Shown: piece by piece, positions 26,548 through 35,262 of the stretch | Numbering within the stretch: the first letter of the stretch is position 1 | Layout: each line of letters starts with the position of its first letter | DNA from: Roseovarius aestuarii | Lineage (GTDB): Bacteria > Pseudomonadota > Alphaproteobacteria > Rhodobacterales > Rhodobacteraceae | Assembly (NCBI GenBank): GCA_027214255.1 | Contig: JAPWHL010000001.1 | Span: forward strand, 124,001-188,000 | Length of the DNA: 64,000 bases | Direction of reading: 5' to 3' | Translations under genes and position numbers: made by a program | Notes under the pieces: model-generated | What the model was told of the DNA's origin: nothing | The model's database searches: none | The model's input: only the letters and a program-made list of their open reading frames with translations

Positions 26548-27522
26548 TCAACGCGGCGCAAAGCATATCTGAAAGGCCGCGCCGTCGCTTTGAGGCACGA
26601 AAGTGATATCCGCCCCATGCGCGCGCAAGGTGTTGCGCACGATAGACAGGCCCATACCGGTGCCACCATGTTCGCGGTTCGTTGTGAAAAACGGGTCGAA
26701 AATACGCGACGCATTGCCTGTTGAAATACCGCGTCCGTTGTCTTGGACCAACAGGCTGACGCATTTCTGAGTGCTCGTGGCCGATAGGTGCACGTTCAGG
26801 CCGCCGTGGTCCTGCGCGTTGCCCAGCAATTGACGCAAGACCACGCTTAACCCCTGCGGTGCAAGGGGGATCGCAATATCGCCCCCGGTGATACGCAACT
26901 CCAACGCCGGGAAATCGCGCATCAGATCGTGGTGCATCCCGGCCAAGGTGCTGACGCCGTCGTGACGTGCCTCGCGGGCGCGGGCGGCGTGTTGCATCGC
27001 CTCAAGTTGGCGCTCCATCTGGGCGCTTGCACCGGCGATCTGACTGACAAGGCGCTGATCTTCGTCGTTAAGGCTGTTGCCGTCTTGCAGCAATTCGGTG
27101 GCGGCTTTCAGCGCAGCGACCGGTGTTTTCAACTCATGCGTAACATGGTCCGAAAAGCTGCGGATCGTGGTTTCGCGGTTGCGCAGGGTCTGCGCCATGT
27201 GGATGACGCTTTGGGCGGTGGCCTGCAACTCGCGTGTTCCGAAATGGGCAGGTGGTGACGGGTTGTTGGCAGGGGCCGCGCTGACCTGCGTGGCAAAGGT
27301 TTCCAGCGCGGTGATCGGGCGCAGCAAAAGCCGTATCAGCATCCAGCCCAAAACGGTCGTCGCGCCGGTGATCAGTATCGCCAGCAAGATCGCCGCATTG
27401 CGAAACCCGATATCTTGCCCAAGATACCGAAACACAACCAGCCCGCTTAGGGACAGCATCAGCGTCCCGCACAGGGCCCCGCCCAGAACCATGGCTAGGC
27501 TGGGGCGCCATTTGCGGATCAT
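26548..27522 (-). CDS. Sensor histidine kinase
   Basis: A membrane sensor kinase of 324 residues with two N-terminal helices and almost no periplasmic domain. The phosphoacceptor H-box is VTHELKTPVAALKAATELL near residue 130. The ATPase domain has the N-box LRQLLGNAQDHGG, the G1 box VQDNGRGIS and the G2 box GGTGMGLSIV. Its start overlaps the response-regulator stop by 4 bp. The short, mostly buried sensor part suggests it reads a membrane or envelope state, or works with the DUF4173 membrane protein encoded first in the operon. The arrangement recalls CreBC-type systems, but I do not assign a name. Confidence 0.92.
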   Translation of the reverse strand: MIRKWRPSLAMVLGGALCGTLMLSLSGLVVFRYLGQDIGFRNAAILLAILITGATTVLGWMLIRLLLRPITALETFATQVSAAPANNPSPPAHFGTRELQATAQSVIHMAQTLRNRETTIRSFSDHVTHELKTPVAALKAATELLQDGNSLNDEDQRLVSQIAGASAQMERQLEAMQHAARAREARHDGVSTLAGMHHDLMRDFPALELRITGGDIAIPLAPQGLSVVLRQLLGNAQDHGGLNVHLSATSTQKCVSLLVQDNGRGISTGNASRIFDPFFTTNREHGGTGMGLSIVRNTLRAHGADITFVPQSDGAAFQICFAPR

Positions 27523-28199
27523 GCCGACGCACCTTGTAGGCGTACACCTACGCCGTGAACGGTCTCAATCGTTTCGGGGCCGCCTGCATGGGCCAGTTTG
27601 GCCCGCAGGTTGCGCAGATGGCTGTCCAATGTCCTGTCTGAAACCTGTGAATGCGCCCCCCAAATGGCCGCGATAAGCATTGCGCGGCTGTGGACCTGTG
27701 TGGGGCGCTCGACCAACGTGGCGAGAAGGGTGAATTCGGTCGCAGTCAACGGCACATCGCATGCGTCCAGATGGCAACTGTGCGAACTTGCGTCCAGTTG
27801 TATCCGGCCATGGGTCATCATGCTGGCAGGGGGGCGTGGCGGCGCGGTGCGTTTCAAAATGGCGCGCACCCGTGCCACCAATTCGCGCGGGCTGAAAGGT
27901 TTGGTGACATAGTCATCCGCCCCCAGTTCCAGACCCAACACGCGGTCGATTTCATCGTCGCGCGCGGTCAGAAACAGGATGGGCACATCCGATTGAGTGC
28001 GAATGCGGCGGCACACGTCAAACCCGTCCATTTCCGGCAGCCCGATATCCAGAATGATCAGGTCAGGGTTTTCGCGGCTGGCATGTGTCAGGGCAATCTG
28101 CCCGTCGCTTGCTGTCACGACATCATAGCCTGCGCGCTCTAACGCGACGCCAACAAGATCGCGCAGACGAGGATCATCATCGACCAACAGGATTTTCAT
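27519..28199 (-). CDS. OmpR-family two-component response regulator
   Basis: A response regulator of 226 residues. The ATG at 28199 begins MKILLVDDDPRLRD. The receiver domain carries the acidic pocket and the phosphorylated Asp in LIILDIGLPEMDGFD, plus the conserved Lys in DDYVTKPF. The C-terminal winged helix (residues about 130-226) ends with the VSDRTLDSHLRNLRAKL recognition region typical of OmpR/PhoB proteins. It overlaps the DUF4173 gene by 23 bp and the kinase gene by 4 bp, so the three genes form one operon. It should act as a DNA-binding transcription factor phosphorylated by the adjacent kinase. Confidence 0.94.
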   Translation of the reverse strand: MKILLVDDDPRLRDLVGVALERAGYDVVTASDGQIALTHASRENPDLIILDIGLPEMDGFDVCRRIRTQSDVPILFLTARDDEIDRVLGLELGADDYVTKPFSPRELVARVRAILKRTAPPRPPASMMTHGRIQLDASSHSCHLDACDVPLTATEFTLLATLVERPTQVHSRAMLIAAIWGAHSQVSDRTLDSHLRNLRAKLAHAGGPETIETVHGVGVRLQGASA

Positions 28200-29754
28200 G
28201 GCGCGCAGCCCCTTCGTGGATTTGCCCCGTAAGATAGCCATTGATGCGCCCTGTGCGATAGTCCCATTCGCGCCAATTCAGTATGCTGGGCCTTGGGTTC
28301 AGGCATGCGGCGTATTGGATGGTGCGTTCGTCATCGGGCAGTTTGCTCATGCCTTGCACAATCGCTTTTGAGGCGGTGGGCCCCAGAGTACACAGATAAT
28401 ACCAATCCGTCTGGCCGACGAATTTGGGATCATTGGCGCGATCCAGAATATCGGTTGCGATCAGCGCCGCAAAGTTGACAAAGGCACAGACATAAAGCGT
28501 GCCCAGCCCCAGACCCGCCGCCCGCAGCACCAACCAAAGCGACGAGCGCCCCCGCAGCACCTGCCACCCCACCAACATCAGCCCTGACGCAACCAATGCC
28601 ATCCAGATCAGGGCGTGCAGGCGCAGATACGTCAGGCCGAACGCGTCGATGTACAGATCCAGCCGAAGCGCGGCGGACAAGGTCAGCAAAATGTTCTGGA
28701 ACAGCCACAACAGCAGCAGTGGCTTCAGGGCAGGATGGTCTTGCAGGAAGGGGCGGGCCGCAAGGGCAAAGGCCCCGGCCAGCATCGCGGTAATCAGCAA
28801 CGGATAGGCCCCACGATGGGCATAGGTTGCGTGGCCCATCCCGTCGGGCAGGGCGGCACCGCCGAGAAGGATTGAAATGTCCATCGCGCTTTGGACAGCC
28901 AGCAACAGGTTGAACACGATCAATGCGCGCAGGACCGATCCGGCGTTCAAGCCCAGTTTCGGCGCATGGCTTATTGTAGGCATGCGCATTGGCGCGCTTG
29001 GGGTCGGAGCGGTTAGAAACGGCCAGACCAGCAGGGCCAACCCACTCCAGAACATCACGCGGTCAACAGAACCCAGAATGTCCAGATCCAGCCGGAATAG
29101 CTGCGCTAGCGTATGCTCCAGCACCGGGTTTGCCTCGATCAACAACGCGCCCAGCACCAGCGCGCCACCCACAGGAAAGGCCCAGTTTTTCAAGGCACTG
29201 TTGAACGATAACCATCGCAGCGATGGTCCCGACACGGCGTCACGCCGCAAAGTTCTCAATTGGGCGATAAGGCTGGAGAGGCCCGCAACGGGCAAGGATT
29301 TGACCAGACGCAGGCAGGCGGCCATCACCCATTCAGGCCCTTTGTCGGGGTCCACCCGCACCCATGCGACAGCGCCCAATAACCCGCCGCTCAGAAAGCA
29401 GAATGACAAGAACTGTAAATGCTCGAAGGCTGGCAGGCTGGCCAAGGCCAGTAAGGTGGTCGGATAAAGAAGCCCGCGCCGCGCCGGTCTAAGCGCGATT
29501 GCAACGCCAAACACCGCCCAAGCAAACAGGATCAGGGACAGGCCGGGCAGATAGCCCCAGAATAGGACATCCCCCAACACGATCAGAAACGCCAAAGCGG
29601 CGATGCGGGGCATCCGATGATCTGCGGTGCGGTCAGTGCCCTTGGTGGTGGGCACAGACGCATTGGGGGGCGGGGCGTCTGCTTCGGTGTTCAACCACCA
29701 TCCATCAAGGGCCAATGAATGCGGCACGCCGCGCAGTGTGAAATCGTTTGGCAT
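28177..29754 (-). CDS. DUF4173/DUF4153-type membrane protein
   Basis: An integral membrane protein of 525 residues with about 12 hydrophobic helices after a soluble N-terminus of roughly 60 residues. I use the ATG at 29754 (MPNDFTLRG); the frame stays open upstream to 29946 without similarity. Sequence such as FGLTYLRLHALIWMALVASGLMLVGWQVL matches DUF4173 proteins, whose function is not established. It is the first gene of an operon with a response regulator and a kinase and overlaps the former by 23 bp. It may be the target or a co-sensor of that system. Confidence 0.78.
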   Translation of the reverse strand: MPNDFTLRGVPHSLALDGWWLNTEADAPPPNASVPTTKGTDRTADHRMPRIAALAFLIVLGDVLFWGYLPGLSLILFAWAVFGVAIALRPARRGLLYPTTLLALASLPAFEHLQFLSFCFLSGGLLGAVAWVRVDPDKGPEWVMAACLRLVKSLPVAGLSSLIAQLRTLRRDAVSGPSLRWLSFNSALKNWAFPVGGALVLGALLIEANPVLEHTLAQLFRLDLDILGSVDRVMFWSGLALLVWPFLTAPTPSAPMRMPTISHAPKLGLNAGSVLRALIVFNLLLAVQSAMDISILLGGAALPDGMGHATYAHRGAYPLLITAMLAGAFALAARPFLQDHPALKPLLLLWLFQNILLTLSAALRLDLYIDAFGLTYLRLHALIWMALVASGLMLVGWQVLRGRSSLWLVLRAAGLGLGTLYVCAFVNFAALIATDILDRANDPKFVGQTDWYYLCTLGPTASKAIVQGMSKLPDDERTIQYAACLNPRPSILNWREWDYRTGRINGYLTGQIHEGAARHENPVGR

Positions 29755-29947
29755 CTCTCTCTCCATCTTGAGTGATGCCAAACTGACCGTTTGAAATGCA
29801 GACAACCTGCATAAGATGTGCAGGTTTTGTGCAGATGTACGGTTTTTGGGGGCGAGGGCGGCCCTACGATGCGCGCGCTTTAGTAAAAACGGCACCTGCC
29901 AGCGAATGTTACAGCTTGGGTCGAAATATGAAACCGGCAGGGGCACT

Positions 29948-29980
29948 GGGCCACAAACCCGGTCCTTAGGTTTGTGGCCC
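29948..29980 (-). terminator. Terminator-like hairpin after RTX remnant
   Basis: A perfect 12-bp inverted repeat, GGGCCACAAACC (29948-29959) and GGTTTGTGGCCC (29969-29980), starts 11 bp downstream of the stop of the RTX remnant read on the minus strand. No T run follows. Confidence 0.55.
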
Positions 29981-29991
29981 TATACTTTGGG

Positions 29992-30261
29992 TTAGACAAT
30001 ATCGATATCATCGATCAACTGCGCGATCGTGGCATTAAGGACCGTGACCATACCATCGCTGCCAAAGTCAAAGATCACGTCGGCGCCGCTCTCGGTGGCA
30101 TAGCTGACAGCATCCGCTGCTGAGGTGAGGTAGCTGAATTTGTCAAAGGCGACCGTGTCGATGCCATCCTCGAAATCATTGATCACATCAATGCCTTCGC
30201 CACGATCAAAGTGGAATTCATCCGCGCCGCTGCCACCGTGCATTTCGTCTTGGGTGGCAGG
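29992..30261 (-). pseudogene. Truncated RTX (haemolysin-type calcium-binding) protein, C-terminal fragment
   Basis: An 83-residue open frame from the ATG at 30243 encodes only the tail of an RTX-type secreted protein. It has one glycine-rich nonapeptide (GGSGADEFHF), the following DVINDFEDGIDTVAFD segment, and a hydrophobic-ended C-terminus (LIDDIDIV) like type I secretion signals. RTX-like coding continues for a few codons upstream of the ATG (ATQDE) before a stop at 30262-30264, so the body has been lost by deletion or rearrangement. It is probably non-functional. It could be a relic of an exported protein once handled by a type I system such as the one at 52.6-57.4 kb. Confidence 0.7.
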
Positions 30262-30359
30262 TTATGAAAACTGCAGCACGCAGTTCACACTGAATGTTGG
30301 CGTCATAAACTGACACTGCTGCAAGCGCTTGGTCTGGCTTGGGCTTTATGCGCCGCGCA

Positions 30360-31319
30360 TTATCTTTTTTCGGGGAACAGCCAGCCCATGACGGGGGCAA
30401 TCGCAACCGTCACAACAGGGATCAGAATAAAACCGGCAGCAAGTCCCAGTATGCCGTCCAGCGCGGCAGTGACGAACCAGTTCACAAACCCTGCAGCCGA
30501 TCCCACCGCTTCAGACGCAAGTTTTGCCGCATATTTGATCTGCTCATAGGGGAAATGCCACCCCAGATCGCTCAGCCCGTGGACAAGGATACTGCCCCCG
30601 ACCCAAAGCATCGCCAAGGTCCCGATCGTCGCAATGACCGCCATCACCGCAGGCATTGACTTGACGATGCCGCGCCCGATGGCGCGGATTGCGCCGAAGT
30701 CTGTCTTGGTGCTGAGCAAGATACCGAAATCGTCGGCCTTCACCAGCAGAGCGACCGCGCCATAGACCAGCGCTGTGATCGCTACGGCCACCAGTGCCAG
30801 CGCGAGGCCTTGAATCCATACGGTATCAATCTCGATCTGCGCCAGCGAGATGGTCATGATTTCGGCTGACAGGATGAAATCCGTCTTGATCGCACCTTTG
30901 ACCCGCTGTTCTTCTAGATGAGCCGCGTCCAGTGTCGTTGCCTGCTGGGGGCCGTGTTCTTGATGCGGAACGATCAGATGCCAGACCTTTTCGGCCCCTT
31001 CAAAACACAGGTACGCGCCGCCGATCATCAACAGGGGCGTCAATAGAAACGGAAGGAATGCGTTCAATAGCAGCGCCGCGGGCAGCAGGATCACCAGCTT
31101 GTTAAAAAAGGAGGCGCGCGCGATTTTCCAGACAATGGGTAGTTCGCGGGCGGCTGGCAGGCCGGTCACGTACTTGGGCGTCACCGCGGCGTCATCAATG
31201 ACAACACCTGCGGCCTTTGCTCCGGCCTTGCTTGCCTGAGCGGCGACATCGTCAAGCTGCGCTGCCGCCAGCTTGGCAATCGCGGCGACGTCGTCCAGAA
31301 GGGCCAGTAATCCGCTCAT
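30360..31319 (-). CDS. DUF808 family inner-membrane protein
   Basis: A membrane protein of about 319 residues matching the DUF808 (YedI-like) family of unknown function. Near the N-terminus it has the recurring MSGLLALLDDVAAIAKLAA and DDAAVTPKYVTG motifs that define the family, then about seven hydrophobic segments. I prefer the ATG at 31319 (MSGLLALL), as in homologues; an in-frame ATG at 31340 would add seven residues. It stands alone, with the RTX remnant downstream and the aquaporin terminator upstream. No substrate or partner is known for the family. Confidence 0.88.
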   Translation of the reverse strand: MSGLLALLDDVAAIAKLAAAQLDDVAAQASKAGAKAAGVVIDDAAVTPKYVTGLPAARELPIVWKIARASFFNKLVILLPAALLLNAFLPFLLTPLLMIGGAYLCFEGAEKVWHLIVPHQEHGPQQATTLDAAHLEEQRVKGAIKTDFILSAEIMTISLAQIEIDTVWIQGLALALVAVAITALVYGAVALLVKADDFGILLSTKTDFGAIRAIGRGIVKSMPAVMAVIATIGTLAMLWVGGSILVHGLSDLGWHFPYEQIKYAAKLASEAVGSAAGFVNWFVTAALDGILGLAAGFILIPVVTVAIAPVMGWLFPEKR

Positions 31320-31532
31320 GAAAATCCTCGCAATGCTCATCTGTTTTTCGTTTGAGCATTTTTTGATAAAACGCCACGCTTCGAAGTTCTGATCTAGACG
31401 ATTGCTGACGTCGTTTCAACGCAAGGCTTGCATCGGTGCGCGCAGTGATGCCGCGTTGAATTTGGCTGTGTTTCGTCTGTCTGGCGTCGCGCGGTTCAGG
31501 ATTTGCGGGGCAGCACGCCATAGTAACGCGAA

Positions 31533-31559
31533 AAACGCCCACTGCAGGAGTGGGCGTTT
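31533..31559 (-). terminator. Rho-independent terminator of aquaporin gene
   Basis: A perfect 11-bp inverted repeat, AAACGCCCACT (31533-31543) and AGTGGGCGTTT (31549-31559), with a 5-nt loop, is followed on the minus strand by a run of T (complement of 31531-31535). It lies 15 bp after the aquaporin stop codon. This is the clearest canonical terminator in the window. Confidence 0.85.
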
Positions 31560-31574
31560 GCGTGTCATTTGTGA

Positions 31575-32258
31575 TCAGGCGTCGGCGTCTAATGTGCCGG
31601 TTCTGAATAACAGGCCTGCCGCAACGGCACCGATGGTAGGGGCCGCGATAAACAACCAAAGCTGCGTGATTGCAGTGCCGCCGACAAACAACGCCGGCCC
31701 AACCGAGCGGGCGGGGTTTACAGAGACGCCCGTGACGTTGATCCCGACCAAATGGATCGCCACCAGCGCAAGACCAATGGCAAGGCCCGCGATGGCCGCC
31801 GGGGCGCCTTTGCCTGTAGCCCCCAAGATCACGGTCATGAACAGGAAGGTTGCCACAACCTCAAACACAAAGGCGGACAGCATGCTGTATTCGCCCAGAT
31901 ACCCGGCACCCCAGCCGTTTTGCCCCAATCCGTTTGCAGCAATTGAGTAATCCGCTTTGCCCGACAGGATCAGCATCAATACCAGTGCGGCGGCGATGGC
32001 TCCTGCAAGCTGTGCTATAATGTAGGTAATGGCCTCGCCCATGGTCATTCGTCCGGCAGCCACCGCGCCCAAAGAGACGGCGGGGTTGATGTGACAGCCA
32101 GACACCGGGCCAATCGCATAGGCCATCCCGATCAGGGCCAGACCAAAGGCAAAGCTGATCCCGGCCAGACCAATATCACCACCCGCAATAACGGCTGAAC
32201 CGCACCCGAACAGCACCAAAGTAAATGTGCCGATAAATTCCGCGACTTGTTTGTTCAT
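31575..32258 (-). CDS. aqpZ: Aquaporin Z-like water channel
   Basis: A major intrinsic protein of 227 residues with six transmembrane helices and the two half-helix signatures: GCHINPAVSLG (first NPA) and SVNPARSVGPAL (second NPA). The Arg directly after the second NPA belongs to the selectivity filter, and the length and the lack of a large extra loop favour a water-specific AqpZ over a glycerol facilitator. It is a single-gene unit with its own terminator. It is divergent from the L,D-transpeptidase gene across a 313-bp region. Confidence 0.93.
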   Translation of the reverse strand: MNKQVAEFIGTFTLVLFGCGSAVIAGGDIGLAGISFAFGLALIGMAYAIGPVSGCHINPAVSLGAVAAGRMTMGEAITYIIAQLAGAIAAALVLMLILSGKADYSIAANGLGQNGWGAGYLGEYSMLSAFVFEVVATFLFMTVILGATGKGAPAAIAGLAIGLALVAIHLVGINVTGVSVNPARSVGPALFVGGTAITQLWLFIAAPTIGAVAAGLLFRTGTLDADA

Positions 32259-32571
32259 CGTTTAAGTCCGTCCCATTTTTGTTTCTGGACATAGGAAAAC
32301 GACGTTTGAAAATAAAAATAGGGGGAAAATTATGATGATGGCGTCTTTGGCGTGCCAATACTGGATGCGATTGTTGATTTGGGGGGGGGCGCGGTGCGTG
32401 GTGCCTTACGGGCGCGCATTGCTTTGGGTTGGAAATACCCATCGAAAATGCCGCACAGAAAGCCTCATCCCGCGATAATGTGATGCCAATGCCTTGACCT
32501 GTCCTGTGGCCTACAGGCATTTTGCGCGTATAAGCCGGAATATATGGCGCGAATCCTGAAAGGTCCCTTTT
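32259..32571. promoter_or_regulatory. Divergent promoter region aqpZ / L,D-transpeptidase
   Basis: No gene is visible in these 313 bp. Adjacent to aqpZ there is an AT-rich block (about 32303-32335) suited to its promoter. A run of nine G at 32381-32389 lies mid-region, between the two divergent starts. The remainder toward 32571 is ordinary in composition and includes the transpeptidase ribosome site (AAAGG). Confidence 0.4.
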
Positions 32572-33246
32572 ATGTTGACCAGACGACATTTCATCCAGAC
32601 GACTACGGCCCTGTTTTCTGCGGCGGCTGTGCCCGGTGCATTGTTGCCATCGTCTGCTTTTGCCAGTGACACAGGCAAATGGGCCGCGTGGGATGCACGT
32701 GTAACGCCCCCGAATTATGATCCGGCGACGTCCAACCCGTGGGGCCTGCACCCTCGGTTCTTGCCAACACGGGTCGAGGCGCGCGCGGGGCTAAAGCCCG
32801 GCGATATTCACGTGGATGCCGTAGCGCGCTATCTGTATTTCATCGAATCCGAGGGCACAGCACAGCGTTTTGGCGTCGCCATCGCGCGGGGCAAGCTATA
32901 CGAGCCGGGAACCTATTCGATCCGCCGCAAGGCAAAGTGGCCAAAGTGGACACCGACCCCTGCCATGATCAAACGGGAGCCGGGCAAATACGCGAAATTT
33001 GAAGACGGCGTTCCGGGTGGGCCGACCAATCCATTGGGCGCGCGGGCGCTATATTTGTATGTCGGCAACCGTGATACCTATCTGCGCATCCACGGCACAC
33101 CCAGCCCCCGGTCGATCGGCGGGCGGGCCAGTTCGGGCTGCGTGCGAATGGCGATGCCGCATGTGATCGGCCTTTACGACCAAGTAAAGACCGGCGCGAC
33201 GGCGTATCTTTATGCGTCCGAAACAGACGCAACCGCCGCAAGCTAA
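32572..33246 (+). CDS. L,D-transpeptidase (YkuD domain), Tat-type signal
   Basis: A periplasmic peptidoglycan cross-linking enzyme of 224 residues. The N-terminus (TRRHFIQ, then a hydrophobic stretch ending near AFA) looks like a twin-arginine signal. The YkuD catalytic motif is present as IHGTP followed by SSGCVRM, giving His and Cys of the active site near residues 174 and 194. Such enzymes make 3-3 cross-links or attach proteins to peptidoglycan. It is monocistronic and ends in a region with two hairpins facing a convergent lipoprotein gene. Confidence 0.92.
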   Translation: MLTRRHFIQTTTALFSAAAVPGALLPSSAFASDTGKWAAWDARVTPPNYDPATSNPWGLHPRFLPTRVEARAGLKPGDIHVDAVARYLYFIESEGTAQRFGVAIARGKLYEPGTYSIRRKAKWPKWTPTPAMIKREPGKYAKFEDGVPGGPTNPLGARALYLYVGNRDTYLRIHGTPSPRSIGGRASSGCVRMAMPHVIGLYDQVKTGATAYLYASETDATAAS

Positions 33247-33253
33247 ACGTTTT

Positions 33254-33284
33254 AGCATCCGGTCCAATCAATAGACCGGATGCT
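33254..33284. terminator. Terminator hairpin after L,D-transpeptidase
   Basis: A perfect 11-bp inverted repeat, AGCATCCGGTC (33254-33264) and GACCGGATGCT (33274-33284), begins 7 bp after the stop codon. No T run follows. Confidence 0.6.
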
Positions 33285-33307
33285 TCCCCCGCCCAACAGC
33301 CCCGCGC

Positions 33308-33340
33308 TTTGGGCCGCGCTGCATCAAATCGCGGCCCAAA
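33308..33340. terminator. Second terminator hairpin between convergent genes
   Basis: A perfect 11-bp inverted repeat, TTTGGGCCGCG (33308-33318) and CGCGGCCCAAA (33330-33340), lies 41 bp beyond the stop of the minus-strand lipoprotein gene. Two adjacent hairpins probably serve the two convergent transcripts. Confidence 0.6.
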
Positions 33341-33381
33341 GACCGCGATCGTAGGCTAGCTTTTAATTGGTGCGTGGGAAA

Positions 33382-33666
33382 TTACCCTTCGACGACCTTA
33401 GTGCAGATTGGTCGGCCATCTGCGGTGCGCAGGGGCAGCATCGTGGTTTCGACGGGTCCGACGTGGCGATACCACAGGCATCCGTCCTCGGGCTCCAGAC
33501 GCACAGCGGTCAGATCCTGATTTGGTCCGGCCATGGCAACGATACTTTCAGGCAGGTTTGTCATAAAGCCTTGCTCGGACGAGGCGGGCATTTCGGTGCA
33601 GGCACTCAACGCCAAGGATGACACCAGTGTCGTGAAAAGCAGGCAGCAAATTTTGGGTCGCATCAA
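33382..33666 (-). CDS. Small lipoprotein with paired-cysteine DGC-W-C module
   Basis: A 94-residue protein with a lipoprotein signal (lipobox LSAC, Cys near residue 23). The mature part ends in a module of about 30 residues, with DGC, then Trp, then GRPIC, near residues 61-88. The same pattern occurs in the OmpA-like protein at 38688 and the lipoprotein at 39277, so the three are probably related by a shared domain. The two cysteines may form a disulfide in the periplasm. No known function; monocistronic. Confidence 0.72.
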   Translation of the reverse strand: MMRPKICCLLFTTLVSSLALSACTEMPASSEQGFMTNLPESIVAMAGPNQDLTAVRLEPEDGCLWYRHVGPVETTMLPLRTADGRPICTKVVEG

Positions 33667-34025
33667 AGCATCCGTTCCAGTCAGTTTTCAATGACTCAGA
33701 TTGTCGCTACTGCGCCAGCGAATGCAAGTGTGGTTGTTCAGTCAGCGCGCGGTTGTGTGTTTCCGGGCACCGTTTTGGTTGCCCGTGACTGATCCCGCGC
33801 GCGGTCGGGCAGGTTGCGTGCGGTATGTTTCACGATCTCCTATCGCTAACTGCTTGCCCCTATGCCCCAGCCTGCCTTACACAAGGTCGCAAATAGTCAA
33901 TGCGTTTGGTGTTGTTTCTGGACACAGAAGCAGGTCAAATCGACATCAGACAAATGAACGTGACACGCGTTTCGGGGCTTATCTGTCAGGCAGAGGAGAC
34001 CGTGACGCTGTAAGGGAGAGTGCAT
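33667..34025. other. Intergenic region upstream of fabB
   Basis: This 359-bp stretch carries no recognisable gene. I looked in particular for fabA, which often precedes fabB, and saw no trace. A 19-codon frame at 33954-34013 ends just before the fabB ribosome site (AAGGGAG), which overlaps its stop. It could be a leader peptide but has no other support. The region presumably contains promoters for the divergent lipoprotein and for fabB-fabI. Confidence 0.4.
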
Positions 34026-35255
34026 ATGCGCCGCGTGGTCGTGACAGGGTTGGGGATCGTGTCTTCAATCGGGAACAACGCTGACGAGGTTCTGACCTCG
34101 CTCAAAGAGGGCCGTTCGGGTATCACCGCCAATGAGGCGATGATCGAACACGGGTTTCGGAGCCAGATCGCCGGAGCGGTTGATCTGGACGTGGCCGAGC
34201 ATGTGGATAAACGCACGCTACGTTTCATGGGGCCCGGCAGCGCCTATGCGCATGTCGCTATGGGACAGGCCATTGCCGATGCCGGGCTAGAGCCCAACGA
34301 GGTGGTTGACCCTATGACCGGACTGATCGCGGGATCGGGTGGTCCTTCGACATCTGCAATGTTGGCTGCGCATCAGGTGGTTCTGAAAACTGGTGCGACC
34401 AAACGGATCGGTCCGTTTGCCGTTCCCAAATGTATGTCCTCGACTGTTAGCGCCAATTTGGCAACGGCCTATCAGATCAAGGGGATGAACTTTTCGATTA
34501 CGTCGGCATGCTCGACGTCGCTGCATTGTATCGGAATGGCGGCGCAACAGATCGCGCTGGGCACGCAGGACGTGATGTTCGCGGGCGGCGGTGAAGAGCT
34601 GGACTGGACCCTGTCGTGCCTGTTTGACGCAATGGGGGCGATGTCGTCCAAGTATAACGACACGCCGGCCAAGGCATCGCGCGCATTTGATGCCGGGCGT
34701 GACGGGTTCGTGATTTCGGGCGGCGGAGCCATCCTGGTTCTGGAAAGTCTGGAGCGTGCACAGGCGCGCGGTGCGAAAATCTATGCCGAGGTTACCGGAT
34801 TTGCCGCCACATCTGACGGGGCCGATATGGTCGCGCCCTCGGGCGAGGGCGGCGAGCGCGCGATGCGCGGCGCGTTGCGCACGCTGAATGCAGACCGCAA
34901 AGTCAGCTATATCAACGCGCATGGCACCTCGACCCCGGTCGGCGACGTGGGCGAAGTCGAGGCGGTCCGCCGCGTCTTTGGGCAGGGGACCACCCCGCCG
35001 ATTAGCTCGACCAAGTCGATGACCGGCCACAGCCAAGGCGCCACCGGTGCGCAAGAGGCCGTTTATTGCCTGCTGGCGTTGCAAAACGATTTCATCATCC
35101 CTTCGATTAATGTCGAGACACTGGACCCCGCACTTGATGCGGCCGAGATTGCCACAACACGCGTCGATAACGCGGGTCTGGATACGGTCATGACAAATTC
35201 CTTTGGTTTCGGCGGCACGAACGGGTCGATGCTGCTCAGTAAATTTGACGGATAA
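34026..35255 (+). CDS. fabB: 3-oxoacyl-[acyl-carrier-protein] synthase I
   Basis: A condensing enzyme of type II fatty acid synthesis, 409 residues. The catalytic triad is clear: Cys in SACSTSLHC near residue 163, His in NAHGTSTPVGD and His in SMTGHSQGA. The C-terminus NSFGFGGTNGSML is also typical. The FabB rather than FabF subtype is favoured by overall sequence and by linkage to fabI. It elongates acyl-ACP with malonyl-ACP, including the unsaturated branch. I chose the ATG at 34026 after AAGGGAG; a GTG two codons earlier is possible. It is followed by fabI after 7 bp. The usual fabA partner is absent here. Confidence 0.94.
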   Translation: MRRVVVTGLGIVSSIGNNADEVLTSLKEGRSGITANEAMIEHGFRSQIAGAVDLDVAEHVDKRTLRFMGPGSAYAHVAMGQAIADAGLEPNEVVDPMTGLIAGSGGPSTSAMLAAHQVVLKTGATKRIGPFAVPKCMSSTVSANLATAYQIKGMNFSITSACSTSLHCIGMAAQQIALGTQDVMFAGGGEELDWTLSCLFDAMGAMSSKYNDTPAKASRAFDAGRDGFVISGGGAILVLESLERAQARGAKIYAEVTGFAATSDGADMVAPSGEGGERAMRGALRTLNADRKVSYINAHGTSTPVGDVGEVEAVRRVFGQGTTPPISSTKSMTGHSQGATGAQEAVYCLLALQNDFIIPSINVETLDPALDAAEIATTRVDNAGLDTVMTNSFGFGGTNGSMLLSKFDG

Positions 35256-35262
35256 GCGCGCC

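Noticed and set aside
33667-34025. Possible degraded fabA upstream of fabB
   Set aside because: All three plus-strand frames were read and no FabA-like segment (catalytic His region or C-terminus) could be seen.
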